In this document: piece by piece, positions 37,447-50,467 of the stretch
How positions within the stretch are numbered: position 1 is the stretch's first letter
Layout of the letters: every line of letters begins with the position of its first letter
Assembly: GCA_963555705.1 (NCBI GenBank)
Contig: OY743190.1
Location: 16,003,491 to 16,067,490, forward strand
Source: Ligustrum vulgare
Lineage: Eukaryota > Streptophyta > Magnoliopsida > Lamiales > Oleaceae
Direction: 5' to 3'
Length of the DNA stretch: 64,000 nucleotides
Notes under the pieces: model-generated
Told to the model about the DNA's origin: nothing
Seen by the model: the letters and a program-made list of their open reading frames with translations, nothing else
Databases searched by the model: none
Position numbers and translations under genes: made by a program

Positions 37447-38664
37447 ATGTGCTCCAAGACAGATGATAAAGAGTGGTTATACGTTCAGAATAGTAATCTT
37501 TGGAATTTGGAGGCTTATAAAAATAAAATTTTACCTGCCCTACTTGTAAGTTACATGCATATGACGCTGTATCTCAAACACTGCTTTGTATTTTGCACGG
37601 TAATCCCAAAGAATTATGAAATCAAGGGTGAGAGATTAATCCGTATGCGGATGTCAATGTGCATAATTCTACCCGATGGTGGAAGCAAGGCACATAACTG
37701 ATAGCCACCAATAAACTAAATGTTCTGGATTCCTTCAATGCGCAGTGTTCTAAACAAGTCCTTCACTTTGTCGGCTGCATGTTTGAGTTGACAAAGCCAA
37801 ATTCTAAATGCTTTATCGGTAAATTGTCGTTCTTCTGCATCTTGAATATGAGTTTGGACCATTGGCTACAAACTTTGGAGCTCCTTGAACCTATCATGTA
37901 GCTCCCAATAAACTTTTGAAGACTTGCTTGACGACATCAAATATTTGCGTAAGTAGGAAATGTATTATTCTACAAACTTCAGCAACCTAAGAATCCGTGA
38001 TGATTTGACAAAGGCAGCAACAGAATAATTCAACTTACAGTTGGCAAAAAGAAATATTGGCGAAAACCAATTTGAAAAGCAGGAAATGAAACTACCTCTT
38101 GAAAACAACATCAGGAGTAGCCGACGGAGCAACCGCATCTGTTATATCAAATGTTGGTACTTCAGGAATTGGGAAAACAGGTCTTTGCCAATTCATCAAT
38201 AATGACGACAAGGAAATGGAACATTTCCAAAATTTAAGAATATGACTTTTTGTATCACGTGATTTCAATGTTAAAAGAACAATTAAAGCAGTAATTTAGT
38301 CATCAACAGGAAATAAATGTTATTCAATGAACTTGAACATTCTGTACAATGATGTGGAAATCATTAAAACAAAAGAAATGTCTTCTTGTACTCGGTGATG
38401 GTTTTGATGCACTAAGGCCACTGTTCAAGTGTGGACTTGATGGAAGCAAGATACTTGTCAAAAAGTTGCAATGGCTCCAGGCAATTCTAATTCTGCACAT
38501 TCCTTGAAGGATATGACAAATGATGACCGCTGGAAAATATTGGAAGGGCGCCTTTCTTTTGATCAAACAAAAGAAGAGTAATTTCCTAATTTTCAAGCAA
38601 CTGTCGAACAACTAATGTGGAAATGTGAAGGTATTCCTTTGGCTTCAAAATTCTCGGTGGTCAC
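37447..38664 (+). repeat. Unit 32 (1218 bp)
   Basis: Private cacataac. First unit with cccaataaac, the marker of the right-hand family. GIGKT; ccaggcaattc. Confidence 0.95.
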
Positions 38665-39882
38665 ATGTGCTCCTAGACAGATGATAAAGAGTGGTTATAC
38701 GTTCAGAATAGTAATCTTTGGAATTTGGAGGCTTATAAAAATAAAATTTTACCTGCCCTACTTGTAAGTTACATGCATATGACGCTGTATCTCAAACACT
38801 GCTTTGTATTTTGCACGGTAATCCCAAAGAATTATGAAATCAAGGGTGAGAGATTAATCCGTATGCGGATGTCAATGTGCATAATTCTACCCGATGGTGG
38901 AAGCAAGGCACAGAACTGATAGCCACCAATAAACTAAATGTTCTGGATTCCTTCAATGCGCAGTGTTCTAAACAAGTCCTTCACTTTGTCGGCTGCATGT
39001 TTGAGTTGACAAAGCCAAATTCTAAATGCTTTATCGGTAAATTGTCGTTCTTCTGCATCTTGAATATGAGTTTGGACCATTGGCTACAAACTTTGGAGCT
39101 CCTTGAACCTATCATGTAGCTCCCAATAAACTTTTGAAGACTTGCTTGACGACATCAAATATTTGCGTAAGTAGGAAATGTATTATTCTACAAACTTCAG
39201 CAACCTAAGAATCCGTGATGATATGACAAAGGCAGCAACAGAATAATTCAACTTACAGTTGGCAAAAAGAAATATTGGCGAAAACCAATTTGAAAAGCAG
39301 GAAATGAAACTACCTCTTGAAAACAACATCAGGAGTAGCCGACGGAGCAACCGCATCTGTTATATCAAATGTTGGTACTTCAGGAATTGGGAAAACAGGT
39401 CTTTGCCAATTCATCAATAATGACGACAAGGAAATGGAACATTTCCAAAATTTAAGAATATGACTTTTTGTATCACGTGATTTCAATGTTAAAAGAACAA
39501 TTAAAGCAGTAATTTAGTCATCAACAGGAAATAAATGTTATTCAATGAACTTGAACATTCTGTACAGTGATGTGGAAATCATTAAAACAAAAGAAATGTC
39601 TTCTTGTACTCGGTGATGGTTTTGATGCACTAAGGCCACTGTTCAAGTGTGGACTTGATGGAAGCAAGATACTTGTCAAAAAGTTGCAATGGCTCCGGGC
39701 AATTCTAATTCTGCACATTCCTTGAAGGATATGACAAATGATGACCGCTGGAAAATATTGGAAGGGCGCCTTTCTTTTGATCAAACAAAAGAAGAGTAAT
39801 TTCCTAATTTTCAAGCAACTGTCGAACAACTAATGTGGAAATGTGAAGGTATTCCTTTGGCTTCAAAATTCTCGGTGGTCAC
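38665..39882 (+). repeat. Unit 33 (1218 bp, ARC2 stop)
   Basis: gctcctagacag creates TAG at the fourth codon after the anchor. cccaataaac; gatgatatgac; tacagtgatg, shared with the unit at 31931. Confidence 0.95.
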
Positions 39883-41100
39883 ATGTGCTCCAAGACAGAT
39901 GATAAAGAGTGGTTATACGTTCAGAATAGTAATCTTTGGAATTTGGAGGCTTATAAAAATAAAATTTTACCTGCCCTACTTGTAAGTTACATGCATATGA
40001 CGCTGTATCTCAAACACTGCTTTGTATTTTGCACGGTAATCCCAAAGAATTATGAAATCAAGGGTGAGAGATTAATCCGTATGCGGATGTCAATGTGCAT
40101 AATTCTACCCGATGGTGGAAGCAAGGCACAGAACTGATAGCCACCAATAAACTAAATGTTCTGGATTCCTTCAATGCGCAGTGTTCTAAACAAGTCCTTC
40201 ACTTTGTCGGCTGCATGTTTGAGTTGACAAAGCCAAATTCTAAGTGCTTTATCGGTAAATTGTCGTTCTTCTGCATCTTGAATATGAGTTTGGACCATTG
40301 GCTACAAACTTTGGAGCTCCTTGAACCTATCATGTAGCTCCCAATAAACTTTTGAAGACTTGCTTGACGACATCAAATATTTGCGTAAGTAGGAAATGTA
40401 TTATTCTACAAACTTCAGCAACCTAAGAATCCGTGATGATATGACAAAGGCAGCAACAGAATAATTCAACTTACAGTTGGCAAAAAGAAATATTGGCGAA
40501 AACCAATTTGAAAAGCAGGAAATGAAACTACCTCTTGAAAACAACATCAGGAGTAGCCGACGGAGCAACCGCATCTGTTATATCAAATGTTGGTACTTCA
40601 GGAATTGGGAAAACAGGTCTTTGCCAATTCATCAATAATGACGACAAGGAAATGGAACATTTCCAAAATTTAAGAATATGACTTTTTGTATCACGTGATT
40701 TCAATGTTAAAAGAACAATTAAAGCAGTAATTTAGTCATCAACAGGAAATAAATGTTATTCAATGAACTTGAACATTCTGTACAATGATGTGGAAATCAT
40801 TAAAACAAAAGAAATGTCTTCTTGTACTCGGTGATGGTTTTGATGCACTAAGGCCACTGTTCAAGTGTGGACTTGATGGAAGCAAGATACTTGTCAAAAA
40901 GTTGCAATGGCTCCGGGCAATTCTAATTCTGCACATTCCTTGAAGGATATGACAAATGATGACCGCTGGAAAATATTGGAAGGGCGCCTTTCTTTTGATC
41001 AAACAAAAGAAGAGTAATTTCCTAATTTTCAAGCAACTGTCGAACAACTAATGTGGAAATGTGAAGGTATTCCTTTGGCTTCAAAATTCTCGGTGGTCAC
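39883..41100 (+). repeat. Unit 34 (1218 bp)
   Basis: Private ctaagtgct near 40243; cccaataaac; gatgatatgac, shared with the preceding unit; GIGKT. Confidence 0.95.
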
Positions 41101-42318
41101 ATGTGCTCCAAGACAGATGATAAAGAGTGGTTATACGTTCAGAATAGTAATCTTTGGAATTTGGAGGCTTATAAAAATAAAATTTTACCTGCCCTACTTG
41201 TAAGTTACATGCATATGACGTTGTATCTCAAACACTGCTTTGTATTTTGCACGGTAATCCCAAAGAATTATGAAATCAAGGGTGAGAGATTAATCCGTAT
41301 GCGGATGTCAATGTGCATAATTCTACCCGATGGTGGAAGCAAGGCACAGAACTGATAGACACCAATAAACTAAATGTTCTGGATTCCTTCAATGCGCAGT
41401 GTTCTAAACAAGCCCTTCACTTTGTCGGCTGCATGTTTGAGTTGACAAAGCCAAATTCTAAATGCTTTATCGGTAAATTGTCGTTCTTCTGCATCTTGAA
41501 TATGAGTTTGGACCATTGGCTACAAACTTTGCAGCTCCTTGAACATATCATGTAGCTCCCAACAAACTTTTGAAGACTTGCTTGACGACATCAAATATTT
41601 GCGTAAGTAGGAAATGTATTATTCTACAAACTTCAGCAACCTAAGAATCCGTGATGATTTGACAAAGGCAGCAACAGAATAATTCAACTTACAGTTGGCA
41701 AAAAGAAATATTGGCGAAAACCAATTTGAAAAGCAGGAAATGAAACTACCTCTTGAAAACAACATCAGGAGTAGCCGACGGAGCAACCGCATCTGTTATA
41801 TCAAATGTTGGTACTTCAGGAATTGGGAAAACAGGTCTTTGCCAATTCATCAATAATGACGACAAGGAAATGGAACATTTCCAAAATTTAAGAATATGAC
41901 TTTTTGTATCACGTGATTTCAATGTTAAAAGAACAATTAAAGAAGTAATTTAGTCATCAACAGGAAATAAATGTTATTCAATGAACTTGAACATTCTGTA
42001 CAATGATGTGGAAATCATTAAAACAAAAGAAATGTCTTCTTGTACTCGGTGATGGTTTTGATGCACTGAGGCCACTGTTCAAGTGTGGACTTGATGGAAG
42101 CAAGATACTTGTCAAAAAGTTGCAATGGCTCCAGGCAATTCTAATTCTGCACATTCCTTGAAGGATATGACAAATGATGACCGCTGGAAAATATTGGAAG
42201 GGCGCCTTTCTTTTGATCAAACAAAAGAAGTGTAATTTCCTAATTTTCAAGCAACTGTCGAACAACTAATGTGGAAATGTGAAGGTATTCCTTTGGCTTC
42301 AAAATTCTCGGTGGTCAC
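41101..42318 (+). repeat. Unit 35 (1218 bp)
   Basis: Private gacgttgtatc, gatagacacc, caagccc, ttgcagctcc and gaacatatc. First unit with aaagaagtaatt, actgaggcc, ccaggcaattc and gaagtgtaat, which mark the 42-50 kb subfamily. Confidence 0.95.
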
Positions 42319-43536
42319 ATGTGCTCCAAGACAGATGATAAAGAGTGGTTATACGTTCAGAATAGTAATCTTTGGAATTTGGAGGCTTATAAAAATAAAA
42401 TTTTACCTGCCCTACTTGTAAGTTACATGCATATGACGCTGTATCTCAAACACTGCTTTATATTTTGCACGGTAATCCCAAAGAATTATGAAATCAAGGG
42501 TGAGAGATTAATCCGTATGCGGATGTCAATGTGCATAATTCTACCCGATGGTGGAAGCAAGGCACAGAACTGATAGCCACCAATAAACTAAATGTTCTGG
42601 ATTCCTTCAATGCGCAGTGTTCTAAAGAAGTCCTTCACTTTGTCGGCTGCATGTTTGAGTTGACAAAGCCAAATTCTAAATCCTTTATCGGTAAATTGTC
42701 GTTCTTCTGCATCTTGAATATGAGTTTGGACCATTGGCTACAAACTTTGGAGCTCCTTGAACCTATCATGTAGCTCCCAACAAACTTTTGAAGACTTGCT
42801 TGACGACATCAAATATTTGCGTAAGTAGGAAATGTATTATTCTACAAACTTCAGCAACCTAAGAATCCGTGATGAATTGACAAAGGCAGCAACAGAATAA
42901 TTCAACTTACAGTTGGCAAAAAGAAATATTGGCGAAAACCAATTTGAAAAGCAGGAAATGAAACTACCTCTTGAAAACAACATCAGGAGTAGCCGACGGA
43001 GCAACCGCATCTGTTATATCAAATGTTGGTACTTCAGGAATTGGGAAAACAGGTCTTTGCCAATTCATCAATAATGACGACAAGGAAATGGAACATTTCC
43101 AAAATTTAAGAATATGACTTTTTGTATCACGTGATTTCAATGTTAAAAGAACAATTAAAGAAGTAATTTAGTCATCAACAGGAAATAAATGTTATTCAAT
43201 GAACTTGAACATTCTGTACAATGATGTGGAAATCATTAAAACAAAAGAAATGTCTTCTTGTACTCGGTGATGGTTTTGATGCACTGAGGCCACTGTTCAA
43301 GTGTGGACTTGATGGAAGCAAGATACTTGTCAAAAAGTTGCAATGGCTCCAGGCAATTCTAATTCTGCACATTCCTTGAAGGATATGACAAATGATGACC
43401 GCTGGAAAATATTGGAAGGGCGCCTTTCTTTTGATCAAACAAAAGAAGTGTAATTTCCTAATTTTCAAGCAACTGTCGAACAACTAATGTGGAAATGTGA
43501 AGGTATTCCTTTGGCTTCAAAATTCTCGGTGGTCAC
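42319..43536 (+). repeat. Unit 36 (1218 bp)
   Basis: ctttatattt (Val to Ile in RNBS-D), aaagaagtcc, aaatccttt; cccaacaaac; gatgaattg. All are shared with the unit at 44755. Confidence 0.95.
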
Positions 43537-44754
43537 ATGTGCTCCAAGACAGATGATAAAGAGTGGTTATACGTTCAGAATAGTAATCTTTGGAATTTGG
43601 AGGCTTATAAAAATAAAATTTTACCTGCCCTACTTGTAAGTTACATGCATATGACGCTGTATCTCAAACACTGCTTTGTATTTTGCACGGTAATCCCAAA
43701 GAATTATGAAATCAAGGGTGAGAGATTAATCCGTATGCGGATGTCAATGTGCATAATTCTACCCGATGGTGGAAGCAAGGCACAGAACTGATAGCCACCA
43801 ATAAACTAAATGTTCTGGATTCCTTCAATGCGCAGTGTTCTAAACAAGTCCTTCACTTTGTCGGCTGCATGTTTGAGTTGACAAAGCCAAATTCTAAATG
43901 CTTTATCGGTAAATTGTCGTTCTTCTGCATCTTGAATATGAGTTTGGACCATTGGCTACAAACTTTGGAGCTCCTTGAACCTATCATGTAGCTCCCAATA
44001 AACTTTTGAAGACTTGCTTGACGACATCAAATATTTGCGTAAGTAGGAAATGTATTATTCTACAAACTTCAGCAACCTAAGAATCCGTGATGATTTGACA
44101 AAGGCAGCAACAGAATAATTCAACTTACAGTTGGCAAAAAGAAATATTGGCGAAAACCAATTTGAAAAGCAGGAAATGAAACTACCTCTTGAAAACAACA
44201 TCAGGAGTAGCCGACGGAGCAACCGCATCTGTTATATCAAATGTTGGTACTTCAGGAATTGGGAAAACAGGTCTTTGCCAATTCATCAATAATGACGACA
44301 AGGAAATGGAACATTTCCAAAATTTAAGAATATGACTTTTTGTATCACGTGATTTCAATGTTAAAAGAACAATTAAAGAAGTAATTTAGTCATCAACAGG
44401 AAATAAATGTTATTCAATAAACTTGAACATTCTGTACAATGATGTGGAAATCATTAAAACAAAAGAAATGTCTTCTTGTACTCGGTGATGGTTTTGATGC
44501 ACTGAGGCCACTGTTCAAGTGTGGACTTGATGGAAGCAAGATACTTGTCAAAAAGTTGCAATGGCTCCAGGCAATTCTAATTCTGCACATTCCTTGAAGG
44601 ATATGACAAATGATGACCGCTGGAAAATATTGGAAGGGCGCCTTTCTTTTGATCAAACAAAAGAAGTGTAATTTCCTAATTTTCAAGCAACTGTCGAACA
44701 ACTAATGTGGAAATGTGAAGGTATTCCTTTGGCTTCAAAATTCTCGGTGGTCAC
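43537..44754 (+). repeat. Unit 37 (1218 bp)
   Basis: cccaataaac; gatgatttg; actgaggcc; private G to A at 44419. Confidence 0.95.
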
Positions 44755-45972
44755 ATGTGCTCCAAGACAGATGATAAAGAGTGGTTATACGTTCAGAATA
44801 GTAATCTTTGGAATTTGGAGGCTTATAAAAATAAAATTTTACCTGCCCTACTTGTAAGTTACATGCATATGACGCTGTATCTCAAACACTGCTTTATATT
44901 TTGCACGGTAATCCCAAAGAATTATGAAATCAAGGGTGAGAGATTAATCCGTATGCGGATGTCAATGTGCATAATTCTACCCGATGGTGGAAGCAAGGCA
45001 CAGAACTGATAGCCACCAATAAACTAAATGTTCTGGATTCCTTCAATGCGCAGTGTTCTAAAGAAGTCCTTCACTTTGTCGGCTGCATGTTTGAGTTGAC
45101 AAAGCCAAATTCTAAATCCTTTATCGGTAAATTGTCGTTCTTCTGCATCTTGAATATGAGTTTGGACCATTGGCTACAAACTTTGGAGCTCCTTGAACCT
45201 ATCATGTAGCTCCCAACAAACTTTTGAAGACTTGCTTGACGACATCAAATATTTGCGTAAGTAGGAAATGTATTATTCTACAAACTTCAGCAACCTAAGA
45301 ATCCGTGATGAATTGACAAAGGCAGCAACAGAATAATTCAACTTACAGTTGGCAAAAAGAAATATTGGCGAAAACCAATTTGAAAAGCAGGAAATGAAAC
45401 TACCTCTTGAAAACAACATCAGGAGTAGCCGACGGAGCAACCGCATCTGTTATATCAAATGTTGGTACTTCAGGAATTGGGAAAACAGGTCTTTGCCAAT
45501 TCATCAATAATGACGACAAGGAAATGGAACATTTCCAAAATTTAAGAATATGACTTTTTGTATCACGTGATTTCAATGTTAAAAGAACAATTAAAGAAGT
45601 AATTTAGTCATCAACAGGAAATAAATGTTATTCAATGAACTTGAACATTCTGTACAATGATGTGGAAATCATTAAAACAAAAGAAATGTCTTCTTGTACT
45701 CGGTGATGGTTTTGATGCACTGAGGCCACTGTTCAAGTGTGGACTTGATGGAAGCAAGATACTTGTCAAAAAGTTGCAATGGCTCCAGGCAATTCTAATT
45801 CTGCACATTCCTTGAAGGATATGACAAATGATGACCGCTGGAAAATATTGGAAGGGGGCCTTTCTTTTGATCAAACAAAAGAAGTGTAATTTCCTAATTT
45901 TCAAGCAACTGTCGAACAACTAATGTGGAAATGTGAAGGTATTCCTTTGGCTTCAAAATTCTCGGTGGTCAC
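44755..45972 (+). repeat. Unit 38 (1218 bp)
   Basis: Copy of the unit at 42319, with a private C to G at 45857 (gaagggggcc). Confidence 0.95.
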
Positions 45973-47190
45973 ATGTGCTCCAAGACAGATGATAAAGAGT
46001 GGTTATACGTTCAGAATAGTAATCTTTGGAATTTGGAGGCTTATAAAAATAAAATTTTACCTGCCCTACTTGTAAGTTACATGCATATGACGCTGTATCT
46101 CAAACACTGCTTTGTATTTTGCACGGTAATCCCAAAGAATTATGAAATCAAGGGTGAGAGATTAATCCGTATGCGGATGTCAATGTGCATAATTCTACCC
46201 GATGGTGGAAGCAAGGCACAGAACTGATAGCCACCAATAAACTAAATGTTCTGGATTCCTTCAATGCGCAGTGTTCTAAACAAGTCCTTCACTTTGTCGG
46301 CTGCATGTTTGAGTTGACAAAGCCAAATTCTAAATGCTTTATCGGTAAATTGTCGTTCTTCTGCATCTTGAATATGAGTTTGGACCATTGGCTACAAACT
46401 TTGGAGCTCCTTGAACCTATCATGTAGCTCCCAATAAACTTTTGAAGACTTGCTTGACGACATCAAATATTTGCGTAAGTAGGAAATGTATTATTCTACA
46501 AACTTCAGCAACCTAAGAATCCGTGATGATTTGACAAAGGCAGCAACAGAATAATTCAACTTACAGTTGGCAAAAAGAAATATTGGCGAAAACCAATTTG
46601 AAAAGCAGGAAATGAAACTACCTCTTGAAAACAACATCAGGAGTAGCCGACGGAGCAACCGCATCTGTTATATCAAATGTTGGTACTTCAGGAATTGGGA
46701 AAACAGGTCTTTGCCAATTCATCAATAATGACGACAAGGAAATGGAACATTTCCAAAATTTAAGAATATGACTTTTTGTATCACGTGATTTCAATGTTAA
46801 AAGAACAATTAAAGAAGTAATTTAGTCATCAACAGGAAATAAATGTTATTCAATGAACTTGAACATTCTGTACAATGATGTGGAAATCATTAAAACAAAA
46901 GAAATGTCTTCTTGTACTCGGTGATGGTTTTGATGCACTGAGGCCACTGTTCAAGTGTGGACTTGATGGAAGCAAGATACTTGTCAAAAAGTTGCAATGG
47001 CTCCAGGCAATTCTAATTCTGCACATTCCTTGAAGGATATGACAAATGATGACCGCTGGAAAATATTGGAAGGGCGCCTTTCTTTTGATCAAACAAAAGA
47101 AGTGTAATTTCCTAATTTTCAAGCAACTGTCGAACAACTAATGTGGAAATGTGAAGGTATTCCTTTGGCTTCAAAATTCTCGGTGGTCAC
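45973..47190 (+). repeat. Unit 39 (1218 bp)
   Basis: Copy of the unit at 43537 without its private change; also equivalent to the unit at 49250. Confidence 0.95.
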
Positions 47191-48408
47191 ATGTGCTCCA
47201 AGACAGATGATAAAGAGTGGTTATACGTTCAGAATAGTAATCTTTGGAATTTGGAGGCTTATAAAAATAAAATTTTACCTGCCCTACTTGTAAGTTACAT
47301 GCATATGACGCTGTATCTCAAACACTGCTTTGTATTTTGCACGGTAATCCCAAAGAATTATGAAATCAAGGGTGAGAGATTAATCCGTATGCGGATGTCA
47401 ATGTGCATAATTCTACCCGATGGTGGAAGGAAGGCACAGAACTGATAGCCACCAATAAACTAAATGTTCTGGATTCCTTCAATGCGCAGTGTTCTAAACA
47501 AGTCCTTCACTTTGTCGGCTGCATGTTTGAGTTGACAAAGCCAAATTCTAAATGCTTTATCGGTAAATTGTCGTTCTTCTGCATCTTGAATATGAGTTTG
47601 GACCATTGGCTACAAACTTTGGAGCTCCTTGAACCTATCATGTAGCTCCCAATAAACTTTTGAAGACTTGCTTGACGACATCAAATATTTGCGTAAGTAG
47701 GAAATGTATTATTCTACAAACTTCAGCAACCTAAGAATCCGTGATGATTTGACAAAGGCAGCAACAGAATAATTCAACTTACAGTTGGCAAAAAGAAATA
47801 TTGGCGAAAACCAATTTGAAAAGCAGGAAATGAAACTACCTCTTGAAAACAACATCAGGAGTAGCCGACGGAGCAACCGCATCTGTTATATCAAATGTTG
47901 GTACTTCAGGAATTGGGAAAACAGGTCTTTGCCAATTCATCAATAATGACGACAAGGAAATGGAACATTTCCAAAATTTAAGAATATGACTTTTTGTATC
48001 ACGTGATTTCAATGTTAAAAGAACAATTAAAGCAGTAATTTAGTCATCAACAGGAAATAAATGTTATTCAATGAACTTGAACATTCTGTACAATGATGTG
48101 GAAATCATTAAAACAAAAGAAATGTCTTCTTGTACTCGGTGATGGTTTTGATGCACTAAGGCCACTGTTCAAGTGTGGACTTGATGGAAGCAAGATACTT
48201 GTCAAAAAGTTCCAATGGCTCCGGGCAATTCTAATTCTGCACATTCCTTGAAGGACATGACAAATGATGACCGCTGGAAAATATTGGAAGGGCGCCTTTC
48301 TTTTGATCAAACAAAAGAAGAGTAATTTCCTAATTTTCAAGCAACTGTCGAACAACTAATGTGGAAATGTGAAGGTATTCCTTTGGCTTCAAAATTCTCG
48401 GTGGTCAC
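47191..48408 (+). repeat. Unit 40 (1218 bp)
   Basis: ggaaggaagg (Ser to Arg by AGG); cccaataaac; gttccaatgg; aaggacatgac; actaaggcc. It recurs at 50468 and 56181. Confidence 0.95.
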
Positions 48409-49249
48409 ATGTGCTCCAAGACAGATGATAAAGAGTGGTTATACGTTCAGAATAGTAATCTTTGGAATTTGGAGGCTTATAAAAATAAAATTTTACCTGC
48501 CCTACTTGTAAGTTACATGCATATGACGCTGTATCTCAAACACTGCTTTGTATTTTGCACGGTAATCCCAAAGAATTATGAAATCAAGGGTGAGAGATTA
48601 ATCTGTATGCGGATGTCAATGTGCATAATTCTACCCGATGGTGGAAGCAAGGCACAGAACTGATACCCACCAATAAACTAAATGTTCTGGATTCCTTCAA
48701 TGCGCAGTGTTCTAAACAAGTCACGTGATTTCAATGTTAAAAGAACAATTAAGAATTATGACTTTTTGTATCACGTGATTTCAGAATTATGACTTTTTGT
48801 ATATGACATTTCCAAAATTTTAGAATATGACTTTTTGTATCACGTGATTTCAATGTTAAAAGAACAATTAAAGCAGTAATTTAGTCATCAACAGGAAATA
48901 AATGTTATTCAATGAACTTGAACATTCTGTACAATGATGTGGAAATCATTAAAACAAAAGAAATGTCTTCTTGTACTCGGTGATGGTTTTGATGCACTAA
49001 GGCCACTGTTCAAGTGTGGACTTGATGGAAGCAAGATACTTGTCAAAAGGTTGCAATGGCTACGGGCAATTCTAATTCTGCACATTCCTTGAAGGATATG
49101 ACAAATGATGACCGCTGGAAAATATTGGAAGGGCGCCTTTCTTTTGATCAAACAAAAGAAGAGTAATTTCCTAATTTTCAAGCAACTGTCGAACAACTAA
49201 TGTGGAAATGTGAAGGTATTCCTTTGGCTTCAAAATTCTCGGTGGTCAC
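48409..49249 (+). repeat. Unit 41 (841 bp rearranged type)
   Basis: aatctgtatg; gatacccacc; 460 bp lost and 83 bp filler at 48723-48805; aaaaggttgc and ggctacggg. No CC tail or P-loop remains. Confidence 0.95.
48723..48805 (+). repeat. 83 bp templated filler in 841 bp unit 41
   Basis: After aaacaagtc the monomer jumps to cgtgatttcaatgttaaaag, then to gaattatgactttttgta twice, before resuming at acatttccaaaa. All pieces come from the RNBS-A region a few tens of bases downstream. The result is three copies of tatgactttttgtat and three CACGTG sites within about 130 bp. 460 bp (CC tail and P-loop) are missing. Confidence 0.9.
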
Positions 49250-50467
49250 ATGTGCTCCAAGACAGATGATAAAGAGTGGTTATACGTTCAGAATAGTAAT
49301 CTTTGGAATTTGGAGGCTTATAAAAATAAAATTTTACCTGCCCTACTTGTAAGTTACATGCATATGACGCTGTATCTCAAACACTGCTTTGTATTTTGCA
49401 CGGTAATCCCAAAGAATTATGAAATCAAGGGTGAGAGATTAATCCGTATGCGGATGTCAATGTGCATAATTCTACCCGATGGTGGAAGCAAGGCACAGAA
49501 CTGATAGCCACCAATAAACTAAATGTTCTGGATTCCTTCAATGCGCAGTGTTCTAAACAAGTCCTTCACTTTGTCGGCTGCATGTTTGAGTTGACAAAGC
49601 CAAATTCTAAATGCTTTATCGGTAAATTGTCGTTCTTCTGCATCTTGAATATGAGTTTGGACCATTGGCTACAAACTTTGGAGCTCCTTGAACCTATCAT
49701 GTAGCTCCCAATAAACTTTTGAAGACTTGCTTGACGACATCAAATATTTGCGTAAGTAGGAAATGTATTATTCTACAAACTTCAGCAACCTAAGAATCCG
49801 TGATGATTTGACAAAGGCAGCAACAGAATAATTCAACTTACAGTTGGCAAAAAGAAATATTGGCGAAAACCAATTTGAAAAGCAGGAAATGAAACTACCT
49901 CTTGAAAACAACATCAGGAGTAGCCGACGGAGCAACCGCATCTGTTATATCAAATGTTGGTACTTCAGGAATTGGGAAAACAGGTCTTTGCCAATTCATC
50001 AATAATGACGACAAGGAAATGGAACATTTCCAAAATTTAAGAATATGACTTTTTGTATCACGTGATTTCAATGTTAAAAGAACAATTAAAGAAGTAATTT
50101 AGTCATCAACAGGAAATAAATGTTATTCAATGAACTTGAACATTCTGTACAATGATGTGGAAATCATTAAAACAAAAGAAATGTCTTCTTGTACTCGGTG
50201 ATGGTTTTGATGCACTGAGGCCACTGTTCAAGTGTGGACTTGATGGAAGCAAGATACTTGTCAAAAAGTTGCAATGGCTCCAGGCAATTCTAATTCTGCA
50301 CATTCCTTGAAGGATATGACAAATGATGACCGCTGGAAAATATTGGAAGGGCGCCTTTCTTTTGATCAAACAAAAGAAGTGTAATTTCCTAATTTTCAAG
50401 CAACTGTCGAACAACTAATGTGGAAATGTGAAGGTATTCCTTTGGCTTCAAAATTCTCGGTGGTCAC
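49250..50467 (+). repeat. Unit 42 (1218 bp)
   Basis: cccaataaac; gatgatttg; aaagaagtaatt; actgaggcc; ccaggcaattc; gaagtgtaat. Confidence 0.95.

Larger units (their letters stand above)
42319..44754 (+). repeat. Dimer block B, copy 1 (period 2436 bp)
   Basis: Units 36 and 37. The first has ctttatattt, aaagaagtcc, aaatccttt and cccaacaaac; the second has the ordinary alleles and cccaataaac. Confidence 0.88.
44755..47190 (+). repeat. Dimer block B, copy 2 (period 2436 bp)
   Basis: Units 38 and 39 repeat the two-monomer pattern. Differences seen are 44419 (private to copy 1) and 45857 (private to copy 2). Confidence 0.88.
45973..49249 (+). repeat. Trimer block C, copy 1 (period 3277 bp)
   Basis: Two 1218 bp units and one 841 bp unit (2436 + 841 = 3277), with ggaaggaagg in the second and the 83 bp filler in the third. 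Confidence 0.88.
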
